From the NCBI RefSeq assembly GCF_000769405.2, contig NZ_CP053440.1, positions 186,001 to 250,000 on the forward strand: DNA of 64,000 nucleotides, read 5' to 3'. Source of the DNA: Rhizobium brockwellii. GTDB taxonomy: Bacteria > Pseudomonadota > Alphaproteobacteria > Rhizobiales > Rhizobiaceae. Below the pieces are notes generated by a model. The model made no database searches, had not been told where the DNA came from, and saw nothing but the letters and a program-made list of their open reading frames with translations. Shown here piece after piece: positions 18,931 to 27,630 of the stretch (position 1 is the first letter of the stretch; the number at the start of each line of letters is the position of its first letter). A program made the translations under genes and the position numbers.

Positions 18931-19542
18931 TCAGTTCATTGCGCCACCGGCGGCCAATACCTCGTCCGGCGTATCGACATCGAGCAGGGCTGCATCGCCA
19001 ACATCGACATCGAGCACAGGCAAGCCTGATGTGGCGATGATATCGCGCGCGCCGACATCGCCTTCAAGCCGGAGGACTGCCTGACGCAGAGAACGTGGCA
19101 GGATAACGGGATTGCCGGGCTTGCCCTGCGAAACGGCGCGCACGACGGCCTCGCCGCCCGCATTGCGAAAGGCGGAAATCAGGGCATTGAGATGCGTCGT
19201 GGAAATGCCGGGCATATCGGCGAGCATGACGAGAATGCCTTCGGCGCTGTCAGCGTCCCTCGATGAGAATCCTGCTTTGAGCGAGCTCGCCATGCCGCTG
19301 GCGTAATCGGGATTATCGACGAAAGTCAGAGCGAGCCCATCGAGCGCGGCATCGATCTCGCTCCGGCGATGGCCCGTGACGACAATGACGGAGGCTGCAT
19401 CCGCACCGAGCGCGGTCAATGCCGACCGCCGCACGAGCGGCACGCCGTCGAATTCGGCCAGCAGCTTGTGCCTCCCGCCCTCACCCATCCGGCTTGCCTT
19501 GCCGGCAGCGAGAATGACGATCGCGACCGACGCCTTAAGCAT
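18931..19542 (-). CDS. mocA: MobA/MocA-like molybdenum cofactor nucleotidyltransferase
   Basis: The 203-residue protein has the nucleotidyltransferase loop VILAAGKASRMG, the metal site VMLADMPGI, and a PGNPVILPRSL segment found in MocA-type enzymes. MocA adds CMP to molybdopterin to make the dinucleotide cofactor used by xanthine-dehydrogenase-family enzymes. It overlaps the upstream XdhC-like gene by eight bases and closes the aldehyde oxidoreductase operon, so it probably supplies that enzyme's cofactor. The longer frame was rejected because only ATG 19542 gives the conserved N-terminus. Confidence 0.85.
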   Translation of the reverse strand: MLKASVAIVILAAGKASRMGEGGRHKLLAEFDGVPLVRRSALTALGADAASVIVVTGHRRSEIDAALDGLALTFVDNPDYASGMASSLKAGFSSRDADSAEGILVMLADMPGISTTHLNALISAFRNAGGEAVVRAVSQGKPGNPVILPRSLRQAVLRLEGDVGARDIIATSGLPVLDVDVGDAALLDVDTPDEVLAAGGAMN

Positions 19543-20464
19543 AAGCCACCAGTCTTGCCGCAGCGATATCAGCCAGAACCGACAGGGCGAGCGAGGTTGC
19601 ATCTCGCGTCGGGCCGAACATCCCGATGGGCGCCTTGATGCGACCGATATCATCCTTTCCGAAAGCCATGGCTGTCAATCGCTCGACACGCCGATGATGC
19701 GTCCGGGTACTGCCGAGCGCGCCGATGTAAAAGGCGGGTGAGTGAAGCGCGGTCTCGAGAATGGCGGCTTCGGCGTCAAGGTCATGATGCAGGAGCACAA
19801 CGGCCGTGAAGGGGTCGATCATGTCGGCCGCGACCCTGCCCCCCTCGCCCTGTCCTCTGACGATCACGTCGTAACCGGAAGCCTCGGCCAGTCGTGCGAC
19901 GGCCTGCGCTTCGATCGTCTGCCCGGAAAGGACGACGCGGGTGCGGGGACGGTAGACGCTCAGGAAATCTCGCTCGAGCCAGCACGCCCGTGACAGTGGG
20001 TCTACCGCTTCGAGCACCTGCCGCTCTGGCGAATAGGCAAGGCCGGCTGCCTGCCTGCGTTCGAGACGCTTCAGAACATGGCGCAAAGCGCCGACATCTT
20101 TCAGGACATGGATTGCGACGGTAATCCCGCCGCCGCAGGGAAGGACAATGTCGAAGAAGGGCGATCCGTCGCCGAACTTGACCGTGCGATCCCGTCCTTC
20201 CGCCATTGCCAGAAGCGCTTCGGAAGCGACGGCGGCTTCGACGCATCCGCCGGAGACATAGCCGCAGAACCGCCCGTCTGCGGCAACCGCCATATGAGCG
20301 CCGAGCGCACGCGCAGCGCCGCCTCGAATGTCGACGAGGGTCGCAAGTGCCGCCGCGCCGAGACCATGGGCGTCCATCGCGAAGCGAAGCAGTTCCGCAG
20401 GATCGTCGGTGGACGAGGCCCTGTGGGGAATTGGCGCCGTGATGGGCGCAAGTGTCTGATCCAT
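19535..20464 (-). CDS. XdhC/CoxI-family molybdenum cofactor insertion chaperone (PaoD-like)
   Basis: The 309-residue protein has the XdhC N-terminal domain (ALATLVDIRGGAARALGAHMAV, GYVSGGCVEAAV) and the C-terminal Rossmann domain (YIGALGSTRTHHRRVERL, IKAPIGMFGPTRDATSLALSVLADI). These chaperones bind the mature cofactor, protect it and insert it into the large subunit. It lies 55 bases after the PaoC-like gene in the same operon, as PaoD does in E. coli, and overlaps the mocA-like gene. Confidence 0.9.
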   Translation of the reverse strand: MDQTLAPITAPIPHRASSTDDPAELLRFAMDAHGLGAAALATLVDIRGGAARALGAHMAVAADGRFCGYVSGGCVEAAVASEALLAMAEGRDRTVKFGDGSPFFDIVLPCGGGITVAIHVLKDVGALRHVLKRLERRQAAGLAYSPERQVLEAVDPLSRACWLERDFLSVYRPRTRVVLSGQTIEAQAVARLAEASGYDVIVRGQGEGGRVAADMIDPFTAVVLLHHDLDAEAAILETALHSPAFYIGALGSTRTHHRRVERLTAMAFGKDDIGRIKAPIGMFGPTRDATSLALSVLADIAAARLVAYA

Positions 20465-20519
20465 CGGAAATCCTACAGGAAGTGGCGGCGGTCCGCTCTC
20501 GGGACCGCCGTCGAGACCA

Positions 20520-22718
20520 TCAGGCTACGTCCGGCAGGCCGCCGATGAGCTTGTCAAGCGTCAGCGGATAGTGCCGAACTCTGATGCCGGTCGCATTGTA
20601 GACGGCGTTGGCGATTGCCGCCGCGACGCCGCAAAGGCCGAGCTCGCCGACGCCCTTGGCTTTCATCGGCGAGGACATCGGATCGGTCTCGTCCATGAAG
20701 ATCACCTCCTGGTGCGGAATGTCGGCATGCACCGCCACTTCGTAGCTGGCAAGATCGTGGTTGACGAAAAAGCCGCGGCGGGTGTCGACCGCCAATTCCT
20801 CGGACAGCGCGCCGCCGGCCCCCATCGTCATTGCGCCAATGACCTGGCTGCGGGCGGTGATCGGATTGAGGATTCTTCCCGCCGCACAGACTGCGAGCAT
20901 CCTGCGAATCCGGCTTTCCCCAGTGGCGATGTCGACAGCGACCTCCACGAAGTGCGCGCCGAATGTCGATTGCTGATGCGTCTCGGTAAGCTCGCCCCAT
21001 TTGATCGTATCCTCGCCGACAAGACCATCCGGACCGGCGGCCTCGGCAAGAGGCACCGAACGATTGCCCGAGCGGACCGCGCCATTCTCGAAGATGACGT
21101 CTTCGGAGTTGAAGCCGAGCTTCTTGGCGATGGCCTCACGCAACTTGACACAGGCTGCGTAGACGCCGGACGTGGAGGAGTTCGCACCGAACTGTCCGCC
21201 GGAACCCGCAGAAACCGGAAAACGCGAGTCGCCGAGTTGGACGGCGACCTTGTCGATCGCAACGCCCATCATCTCGGCGGCCGTCTGGGCGATGATCGTG
21301 TAGCTGCCCGTCCCGATGTCGGTCATGTCGGTTTCGACTGTCACGACGCCTTCCCGGTCGAGCTTTACCCTTGCTCCGGAAGGAAGCATGAGGTTGTTGC
21401 GGAATGCGGCGGCAACGCCCATACCAACCAGCCAGTTGCCGTCCCGCCTGGAACCGGGCTTCCGCCGTTCATCCCAGCCAAACCGCTCTGCGCCGAGCTT
21501 GAGGCAGCCGATGAGATTGCGCTGGGAAAAAGGCCGCTGCGGCTTCTCCGGATCGACCTGCGTGTCGTTGATGATCCGAAACTGCACAGGATCGATCCCA
21601 ACTTTTTCGGCAATCTCGTCGATGGCGATTTCGAGCGCCATCAGTCCGGGGGCTTCGCCCGGAGCGCGCATGGCATTCCCCTCCGGGAGGTTGAGCGTCG
21701 CCAGCCGCATCGCGGTCATCCGGTTCGCCCCTGCATAGAGAAGACGGGTCTGATTGACGGCGGTCTCAAGCTGGCCGCCGGGTTGGTCGCCTGACCAGCT
21801 TTCGTGCGCGATGGCGGTTATCTTGCCGTCACGCTCGGTTCCGATGCGGATGCGCTGGATCGTCGCCGGCCGATGGGTGGTGTTATTCATGAGAAAGGGG
21901 CGGGGCAAGGCGACCTTGACGGGCCGCTTTACCGCACGCGCGCCGACAACGGCCAGCACGGCATCCGCCCGCAGGAACAGCTTGCCGCCGAAGCCGCCGC
22001 CGATGAAGGGCGACATGAGGTGGATCTTCTCCTTGTCGATGTCGAGCGTCGTTGCAAGGTCGGAGCGCCACCAGTCGATCATCTGGCTGGAGGTCCAGAC
22101 GGTCACCTCTTCGCCGTTCCAGGCTGCGATCGATGCGTGCGGCTCCATCATCGCATGAGACTGGTCGGGCGTCGTGTAAGACGCGTCAACGGTGACGGGA
22201 GCTGACCTGAAGGCAGCCTCGAAGTCGCCGACCGCGGTATCGGGCTGCTGCGACTCATCCGGCTTGACGGCTGAATCCTTTGCCTGACCGAGATCGAACA
22301 CGCCTTTTTCCTCGGCGTAGTCGACCTTGACCAGGGAGGCTGCGGCGCGTGCCTGCTCGAAGGTCTCGGCGACGACGACCGCGATTGCCTGGTGATAGTG
22401 CTGAACCTCGTCGCCACCGAAAAGCTTGGCGGTGTTGAACTTGCCCTTCTTCCGCTCGCCGATGTCGAGCGTCGTCACCACGGCAAGCACACCCGGAGCC
22501 TTTTTGGCGGCGGAAACGTCCATGGACGTGATGCGGCCCTTGGCGATGGCGGCGCCGACCGGATAACCATAGGCGTAGCGCATATTCGGATCGTGCCACT
22601 CATAGGCATACATCGCTCGGCCGGTCGTCTTGAGCTGGCCGTCGATCCGATGGATCGGCTGACCGACAACCTTCAGATTATCGATCGGGTTGGTTGTCGC
22701 TGGCGTATCGAACTGCAT
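20520..22718 (-). CDS. paoC: Aldehyde oxidoreductase molybdenum-binding subunit (PaoC/YagR type)
   Basis: The 732-residue protein is the large subunit of a xanthine-dehydrogenase-family enzyme and has the length of E. coli PaoC. Visible features are the MoCo-binding SPFIGGGFGGKLFLRAD, GNAMRAPGEAPGLMALE, the QFGANSSTSGVYAAC loop and the catalytic-Glu motif KGVGELGLCG near the C-terminus. It oxidises aldehydes, often aromatic, to acids at the molybdenum centre. It is third in an operon 2Fe-2S, FAD, Mo, chaperone, nucleotidyltransferase. Periplasmic export would depend on the Tat signal of the small subunit. Confidence 0.93.
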   Translation of the reverse strand: MQFDTPATTNPIDNLKVVGQPIHRIDGQLKTTGRAMYAYEWHDPNMRYAYGYPVGAAIAKGRITSMDVSAAKKAPGVLAVVTTLDIGERKKGKFNTAKLFGGDEVQHYHQAIAVVVAETFEQARAAASLVKVDYAEEKGVFDLGQAKDSAVKPDESQQPDTAVGDFEAAFRSAPVTVDASYTTPDQSHAMMEPHASIAAWNGEEVTVWTSSQMIDWWRSDLATTLDIDKEKIHLMSPFIGGGFGGKLFLRADAVLAVVGARAVKRPVKVALPRPFLMNNTTHRPATIQRIRIGTERDGKITAIAHESWSGDQPGGQLETAVNQTRLLYAGANRMTAMRLATLNLPEGNAMRAPGEAPGLMALEIAIDEIAEKVGIDPVQFRIINDTQVDPEKPQRPFSQRNLIGCLKLGAERFGWDERRKPGSRRDGNWLVGMGVAAAFRNNLMLPSGARVKLDREGVVTVETDMTDIGTGSYTIIAQTAAEMMGVAIDKVAVQLGDSRFPVSAGSGGQFGANSSTSGVYAACVKLREAIAKKLGFNSEDVIFENGAVRSGNRSVPLAEAAGPDGLVGEDTIKWGELTETHQQSTFGAHFVEVAVDIATGESRIRRMLAVCAAGRILNPITARSQVIGAMTMGAGGALSEELAVDTRRGFFVNHDLASYEVAVHADIPHQEVIFMDETDPMSSPMKAKGVGELGLCGVAAAIANAVYNATGIRVRHYPLTLDKLIGGLPDVA

Positions 22719-22721
22719 GGC

Positions 22722-23672
22722 TCAACCCCTTGCTTCGGCAATGACCGCGGCGAGCGTGCGCCCGACCAGGTCCACCTTGAAACGGTTCTGTTCGGTCGGA
22801 CGGGCGCCGGCAAGAAGGACGTCTGCCGCCGCGCGCGCACCTTTCGGCAGCTCGGCTTCGGCTGCCTCGATGCGCCACGGCTTATGGGCGATGCCGCCGA
22901 CGGCGACACGTCCTGTTCCATCCGGCTGGATCACGGCTCCGACCGAGACGAGCGCGAAGGCATAGGAGGCGCGGTCTCGGACCTTGCGATAGATGTGCTT
23001 GCCGCCGATCGGTGTTGGCAGCAGGACCGCCGTGATGAACTCGCCGCGCTGAAGAACGGTCTCGATATCAGGCGTGTCGCCCGGCAACCGATGAAAGTCG
23101 GCGATCGCAATCGCGCGACGACTGCCGTCGGCCTTGACCGTTTCCACAACAGCATCGAGCGCCCGCATGGCGATGGCCATGTCACTCGGATGGGTGGCGA
23201 TGCAGCTCTCGCTTACCCCGACCACTGCATGCTGACGGCTGAAGCCGCCGATGGCGGAACAGCCGCTGCCCGGCTGCCGCTTGTTGCACGGCTGGTTCGG
23301 GTCGTAGAAATAAGGACAGCGCGTGCGCTGCAGGAGGTTGCCGGCCGTCGTCGCCTTGTTGCGCAGTTGGCCTGAGGCGCCCGCGACAAGCGCCCTGGAA
23401 AGCAGGCCGTAGTCGCGGCGAACGATTTCGTGAGCTGCAAGAGCGGTGTTGCGGACCAAAGCGCCGATGCGCAGCCCGCCCTCCGGCGTGGGCTCGATCT
23501 TGTCGAGGCCGAGACCGTTGACATCGATCAGATGCGTCGGCGTTTCGATCTCGAGCTTCATCAGGTCGAGGAGGTTGGTGCCGCCGGCGATGAATTTGGC
23601 TTCAGGATTGGAGGCTGCCGCCTTGGCCGCGGTCTCGACGGACGAGGCACGTTCATAGGTGAAGGCTCTCAT
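22722..23672 (-). CDS. paoB: Aldehyde oxidoreductase FAD-binding subunit (PaoB/YagS type)
   Basis: The 316-residue protein has an FAD-binding domain ([26 protein letters not shown]-like region, [19 protein letters not shown]) and a CO-dehydrogenase flavoprotein C-terminal domain. The insertion [18 protein letters not shown] with GCSA holds the cysteines of the extra 4Fe-4S cluster that is special to the PaoB group. ATG 23672 overlaps the stop of the iron-sulfur subunit gene (ATGA), giving translational coupling. It shuttles electrons from the 2Fe-2S clusters to the acceptor. Confidence 0.93.
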   Translation of the reverse strand: MRAFTYERASSVETAAKAAASNPEAKFIAGGTNLLDLMKLEIETPTHLIDVNGLGLDKIEPTPEGGLRIGALVRNTALAAHEIVRRDYGLLSRALVAGASGQLRNKATTAGNLLQRTRCPYFYDPNQPCNKRQPGSGCSAIGGFSRQHAVVGVSESCIATHPSDMAIAMRALDAVVETVKADGSRRAIAIADFHRLPGDTPDIETVLQRGEFITAVLLPTPIGGKHIYRKVRDRASYAFALVSVGAVIQPDGTGRVAVGGIAHKPWRIEAAEAELPKGARAAADVLLAGARPTEQNRFKVDLVGRTLAAVIAEARG

Positions 23673-24304
23673 GCTTTGATCCCCGCGACTTCCGAAATGG
23701 CATCGATAATGTTGGAATAGGCGCCGCATCGACAGATGTTGCCGCTCATGCGTTCGCGGATCTCGGCCGGAGTGACAGCCGCCTCAGCCGTAAGATCGCC
23801 GGTGACGTGGCTCGGTATGTTCGCCTTGATCTCTTCGAGCACTGCCACGGAGGAACAGATCTGTCCCGGCGTGCAGTATCCGCACTGGAAGCCGTCATGC
23901 TTGACGAAGGCCGTCTGCATCGGATGAAGGTTTCCAGGCTGGCCGAGGCCCTCGATCGTGGTGATTTGATCGCCTTCGTGCATGACCGCCAGCGTCAGGC
24001 AGGAGTTGATGCGGTGGCCGTCGACAATGACGGTGCATGCACCGCATTGGCCGTGGTCGCATCCCTTTTTCGTGCCTGTGAGATGCAGGTGCTCGCGCAG
24101 CGCGTCGAGCAGCGACGTTCTGTTGTCGACCTCGAGATCGCGCTTCTCACCGTTAACCGCGAAGGAAACTTTCGATGTATAGGCCATTTCATTTCCTGGG
24201 GACTGTGCCGCCGCGGGCGCGACGGCTCCGGTGACCGCAATCGTTGCGGCCGACGAGATAAGTAGATCTCGACGGGAAAGTTCCAGTTGTGTCTGGCTTG
24301 GCAT
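23669..24304 (-). CDS. paoA: Aldehyde oxidoreductase 2Fe-2S subunit with Tat signal (PaoA/YagT type)
   Basis: The 211-residue protein has a twin-arginine signal ([16 protein letters not shown]), then a plant-type 2Fe-2S domain ([16 protein letters not shown] and INSCLT) and a second cluster domain ([12 protein letters not shown] and CRCGAYSNI). ATG 24304 is preceded by AAGGTGG; a GTG at 24316 is in frame but sits on that ribosome site. The Tat signal would carry the folded three-subunit enzyme to the periplasm, as in E. coli PaoABC, where it detoxifies aromatic aldehydes. It is the first gene of the operon. Confidence 0.94.
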   Translation of the reverse strand: MPSQTQLELSRRDLLISSAATIAVTGAVAPAAAQSPGNEMAYTSKVSFAVNGEKRDLEVDNRTSLLDALREHLHLTGTKKGCDHGQCGACTVIVDGHRINSCLTLAVMHEGDQITTIEGLGQPGNLHPMQTAFVKHDGFQCGYCTPGQICSSVAVLEEIKANIPSHVTGDLTAEAAVTPAEIRERMSGNICRCGAYSNIIDAISEVAGIKA

Positions 24305-24460
24305 GAACTGTTCCACCTTGCTCGTTGGACATAGGCGCGCGTCAACGCCGTCTGCTGAGGTAGTGCAATTCCGCCCTCTGATTAGGCCCGTTCCGTTGCA
24401 TACGGTTATCGATCTGGCTCATGAATTCCCCGGGCCGCGGTCATAAGATGCCGCGAGCTA

Positions 24461-24477
24461 CAACTTCAATGAAGTTG
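24461..24477. promoter_or_regulatory. Perfect 7-3-7 palindrome upstream of paoA
   Basis: CAACTTC-AAT-GAAGTTG lies about 160 bases before paoA and 143 before the creatininase gene. No local regulator is obviously its partner. It could belong to a distant TetR/MarR-type regulator of the aldehyde oxidoreductase. Confidence 0.45.
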
Positions 24478-24550
24478 GTTTGGATGCTGAAGCGCTGGCG
24501 GAGTAACTCCCGCCGATGCGCGCGAAAAAAAGCAGCGCCATGCGCAAAAA

Positions 24551-24563
24551 ATGATGCTTTTCC
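24551..24563. promoter_or_regulatory. TGATGC-TTTTC motif upstream of creatininase gene
   Basis: ATGATGCTTTTCC lies 57 bases before the start. It repeats the motif found as an inverted pair at 26435-26471, and a GAAAA-rich partial inverse copy lies just upstream at about 24524-24536. It is a candidate site for the LysR regulator at 25380. Confidence 0.45.
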
Positions 24564-24619
24564 GGCTTAGCTTTATTCCCTACTCCCTATCGAAGCAGGT
24601 GACGAAAGGGGAAGACCGC

Positions 24620-25417
24620 ATGCCCACGCCGTTTTACTGGAATGAGCTCAATACATATGATTTTGCCGGCCTCTCCCCCGAGACCACGATTGCCGTTCTG
24701 CCCATCGCCTCGACGGAACAGCACGGCCCGCATCTGCCGATCGCAACGGATGTCGCCATCGCGACCGGCATGCTGGCGGAGCTGAAGAGGCAGCGGCCGG
24801 AGGATCTGGACATGCTGGTCCTTCCGACGCAGGAGATCGGCAAGGCCAACGAACACATCTACGGCCCCGGCACGCTGTCGCTCAGTGCCGAGCTGCTCAT
24901 CCCCGTCTGGACGGCGATTGGCGCAAAGGTTGCCGAAGCCGGGCTGCGGAAGATGGTGATCGTCAATTCCCACGGCGGCAATGTCGACATCATGAGCATC
25001 GTGGCGCGCGAACTGCGCGTGCGCTATCAAATGGCGGTGGTCTCCACGCAATGGGGCCGTTTCGGTCATCCGGAAGGCATGGTCAGCGATCACGAGAGCA
25101 AATACGGCATCCACGGCGGCGATGTCGAGACGTCGTTGATGCTGCACTTCCGCCCCGAACTGGTGCGGATGGACAAGGCTCAAAACTTTGCCTCGAAGGC
25201 CGAAGGGATGCGGGAGCAGTCCAAATTTCTTCAGCCTCTGCCGCCGCATTCGCTGGCCTGGATCGCGCATGACCTCAATCCCTTCGGCGTGGTCGGCGAT
25301 GCCTCGATCGCCAAAGCCGAAAAGGGCGAGGCGATCTGCCGCCATCAGGTCAAGGGGTTCGTCGAGCTGCTCCAGGACCTCAAGGCCTATCCGCTTTCAA
25401 ATCTTTATGTGAAATAG
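24620..25417 (+). CDS. Creatininase-family amidohydrolase
   Basis: The 265-residue protein has the creatininase/FapB-type metal-binding pattern: IASTEQHGPHLPIATDVAIATGML (Glu, His, Asp ligands), NSHGGN (His) and the late acidic region GIHGGDVETSLML. This family hydrolyses cyclic amides or formamides (creatinine, formamidopyrimidines, mycofactocin intermediates). ATG 24620 has AAGGGGA before it. It runs towards the LysR gene and overlaps its 3' end by 38 bases. A shared upstream motif ties it to the ABC-deaminase operon, which suggests a ring-opening step in the same pathway. The substrate is not known. Confidence 0.9.
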   Translation: MPTPFYWNELNTYDFAGLSPETTIAVLPIASTEQHGPHLPIATDVAIATGMLAELKRQRPEDLDMLVLPTQEIGKANEHIYGPGTLSLSAELLIPVWTAIGAKVAEAGLRKMVIVNSHGGNVDIMSIVARELRVRYQMAVVSTQWGRFGHPEGMVSDHESKYGIHGGDVETSLMLHFRPELVRMDKAQNFASKAEGMREQSKFLQPLPPHSLAWIAHDLNPFGVVGDASIAKAEKGEAICRHQVKGFVELLQDLKAYPLSNLYVK

Positions 25418-26369
25418 GTTCAGCCGCGGGTTTCACATCGGGTGGGATATGACCCTTGGCCTGCAATTCCTGCACCAGGCCGAGCAGTTCGGCGAGCAGA
25501 TATTCGACGAAAAGGCTGGTGGCCGCGTCGAGGGGCGCGCGGGCGCGCGCAAACAGCTTCATCTGCTGGTAACGCGCATGCGGCTCGGCAATCGGCCGGA
25601 AGACGAGTTCACCGCGCCGGCATTCGGTGATGACGTCGAGCGGATTGAGCAGCGTGAGCCCCGTGCCGCATTTGACCAGCTGTTTCAGCATCTCCGATGC
25701 ATTAGTTTCCAGCACCGGCTCGACCGAGATGGGCAGGCGCGCAAAAGCAAGGTTGATCACCTCGCGCAGGCTGGTGCCTGGCTGCGCCAGAACCAGTTTT
25801 TCCTGGGTGACATCGGCGAGGTTGATCGGCCCGGGGCCGATCAGGTGATGTCCCGGCGGCAGCACGACACCGATCGGGATATCGAAATTTCCGAGGGTGC
25901 GGATGCCTGGAGTGGCGGGGATGTTGAAGCCGAGACCGATATCCACTTCGCCGGATACAACGGGGCTGGCCGTCGTGCCGCCGGTGTCGTTGCGCAGCTG
26001 GACGAAGACGCGCGGATGTTCTGAAAGAAAGCGCGCGATGATTTCGGGCAGCGGCCCGGCGGCAAGCCCAACGGTCGTCACCATGCGCACCTTCCCTGCC
26101 TGCTGCATCTTGAGGCTGCGGATGCGCCCCTCGAGGCGCTCGTAATTCTTCAGCACGTCCCGGATATGTTCGATGCAAAGTTCGCCGGCAGCCGTCAGCC
26201 GCAGGCCACGCGGCAGCCGCTCGAAAAGCGGCGCCCCGATCTCCTCCTCCAGCGCCAAAATCTGCCTGTTGACCGCCGAAGACGCCACGTTGAGGCGCGC
26301 GGCCGCCTTGCGGATCGAACCGCAACGGGCGATCTCGTTGATGTAAAGAAGGCGTCTGGAGTGCAACAT
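25380..26369 (-). CDS. LysR-family regulator of the N-heterocycle catabolic unit
   Basis: The 329-residue protein has a LysR helix-turn-helix at about residues 15-60 (IRKAAARLNVASSAVNRQILALEEEIGAPLFERLPRG) and an effector-binding domain at about 90-300. ATG 26369 gives the family N-terminus. It is divergent from the ABC operon and convergent with the creatininase gene, and it sits between the two units that share the TTGATGC-TTTTC motif, so it is the likely regulator of both. An imperfect palindrome just before its own start suggests autoregulation. Confidence 0.92.
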   Translation of the reverse strand: MLHSRRLLYINEIARCGSIRKAAARLNVASSAVNRQILALEEEIGAPLFERLPRGLRLTAAGELCIEHIRDVLKNYERLEGRIRSLKMQQAGKVRMVTTVGLAAGPLPEIIARFLSEHPRVFVQLRNDTGGTTASPVVSGEVDIGLGFNIPATPGIRTLGNFDIPIGVVLPPGHHLIGPGPINLADVTQEKLVLAQPGTSLREVINLAFARLPISVEPVLETNASEMLKQLVKCGTGLTLLNPLDVITECRRGELVFRPIAEPHARYQQMKLFARARAPLDAATSLFVEYLLAELLGLVQELQAKGHIPPDVKPAAEPISHKDLKADRP

Positions 26370-26383
26370 GATCTCTCCAATGC

Positions 26384-26412
26384 ATAAATTTTGCGCAGGA
26401 CGCACAAATTAT
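26384..26412. promoter_or_regulatory. Imperfect palindrome at the lysR promoter
   Basis: ATAAATTTTGCG at 26384-26395 and CGCACAAATTAT at 26401-26412 are inverted copies matching at 10 of 12 positions. The site begins 15 bases upstream of the LysR start and is a plausible autoregulatory site. Confidence 0.45.
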
Positions 26413-26434
26413 CTTCAGCTTTTCCAGGGATGCC

Positions 26435-26471
26435 GAAAAGGCATCAATGTGAACGAATTTTGATGCTTTTC
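26435..26471. promoter_or_regulatory. Inverted pair of GAAAAGGCATCAA / TTGATGCTTTTC
   Basis: GAAAAGGCATCAA at 26435-26447 faces TTGATGCTTTTC at 26460-26471. The arms match apart from one extra G, and the spacer is 12 bases. It lies about 85 bases before the binding-protein gene and shares its core with the creatininase promoter. Confidence 0.5.
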
Positions 26472-26553
26472 AAAGCGCATGGCAATGGCTCAAATTCCCT
26501 CAAAAGGGAGCCGAGCAAGGCTTCCCTCGGCCACAAAAGGGGAACTGCCGACC

Positions 26554-27570
26554 ATGTTGAAAGCACTGATGAAGACGCAATTCCTGAGCTGTCTCGGCCT
26601 CGCCTCGATGCTTGCCGCCGCCTCGCCGGCGCTTGCCCTCGACAAGGTGAGCTACGGGACGAACTGGCTTGCCCAGGCGGAACATGGCGGCTTCTACCAA
26701 GCCGTTGCCGACGGCACCTATGCAAAATACGGCCTCGACGTCACCATCGTCCAGGGCGGCCCGAATGCTGCAAACAGCGCTCTGCTGATCTCCGGCAAGC
26801 TCGATTTCTACATGGGCGGCCCGCAGGGCGAGATATCCGCCGTCGAACAGGGCATTCCGCTGGTCGATGTCGCCGCGATCTTCCAAAAGGATCCGCAGGT
26901 GCTAATCGCCCATCCAGGCAACGGCGTCGACAAGTTCGAGGATCTCGCCAAGCTGAAAACGCTGTTCCTCAGCAAGGACGGCTACCTCACCTATTTCGAA
27001 TGGATGAAGGCCAACTTCAAAGGCTTCAAGGACGAGCAGTACAAGCCCTATAACTTCAGTCCCGCCCCCTTCCTCGCAGACAAGGACTCTGCCCAGCAGG
27101 GGTACCTGACTTCGGAACCCTACGAGATCCAGAAGCAGGCAGGCTTCGAGCCGAAGGTCTTCCTGCTCGCCGACAACGGCTATTCGCCCTATTCGACGAT
27201 GATCACGACGACGCAGGCGATGATCGACGGCAAGCCCGATGTCGTGCAGCGCTTCGTCGATGCTTCGATCGAAGGCTGGTACAACTATCTCTACGGCGAC
27301 AACACCAAGGCGAACGAACTGATCAAGAAGGATAATCCTGAAATGACGGATGGCCAGCTCGCCTACTCCATCGCCAAGATGAAGGAATACGGCATCATCG
27401 AATCCGGCGACAGCCTCGACAAGGGCATCGGCTGCATCACCGATGCGCACTACAAGACGTTCTTCGACGAGATGGTGGCGATCAAGGTCTTCAAGCCGGA
27501 GACGGATTACACCAAAGCGTTTACGACGAAGTTCGTCTGCAAGAGCACCGGCGTGGCACTGAAGAAGTAG
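26554..27570 (+). CDS. ABC transporter substrate-binding protein, NMT1/THI5-like (NitT/TauT class)
   Basis: The 338-residue protein has a signal peptide (MLKALMKTQFLSCLGLASML, cleavage near ALA about residue 28) and a type II periplasmic-binding fold. NWLAQAEHGGFYQAVADGTY, GLDVTIVQGGP and ISGKLDFYMGG match the NMT1/THI5-like group, whose members bind pyrimidines, hydroxymethylpyrimidine, nitriles or sulfonates. ATG 26554 has AGGGGA upstream; the open frame extends further but lacks a signal there. It is first in an operon with its ATPase, permease and catabolic enzymes, which point to a nitrogen heterocycle. Confidence 0.92.
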   Translation: MLKALMKTQFLSCLGLASMLAAASPALALDKVSYGTNWLAQAEHGGFYQAVADGTYAKYGLDVTIVQGGPNAANSALLISGKLDFYMGGPQGEISAVEQGIPLVDVAAIFQKDPQVLIAHPGNGVDKFEDLAKLKTLFLSKDGYLTYFEWMKANFKGFKDEQYKPYNFSPAPFLADKDSAQQGYLTSEPYEIQKQAGFEPKVFLLADNGYSPYSTMITTTQAMIDGKPDVVQRFVDASIEGWYNYLYGDNTKANELIKKDNPEMTDGQLAYSIAKMKEYGIIESGDSLDKGIGCITDAHYKTFFDEMVAIKVFKPETDYTKAFTTKFVCKSTGVALKK

Positions 27571-27630
27571 ACCGACCCGACGGCTCTCCTGGTCCGCCAT
27601 TGAGGACGTGGCGGGCCGTATCCTCCCCGC

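Larger units (their letters stand above)
24305..24619. other. 315-base intergenic region between pao operon and creatininase gene
   Basis: No gene is seen here. It holds both divergent promoters, a 7-3-7 palindrome CAACTTC-AAT-GAAGTTG at 24461-24477, and ATGATGCTTTTCC at 24551-24563, which matches a motif repeated upstream of the ABC operon at 26435-26471. Confidence 0.6.
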
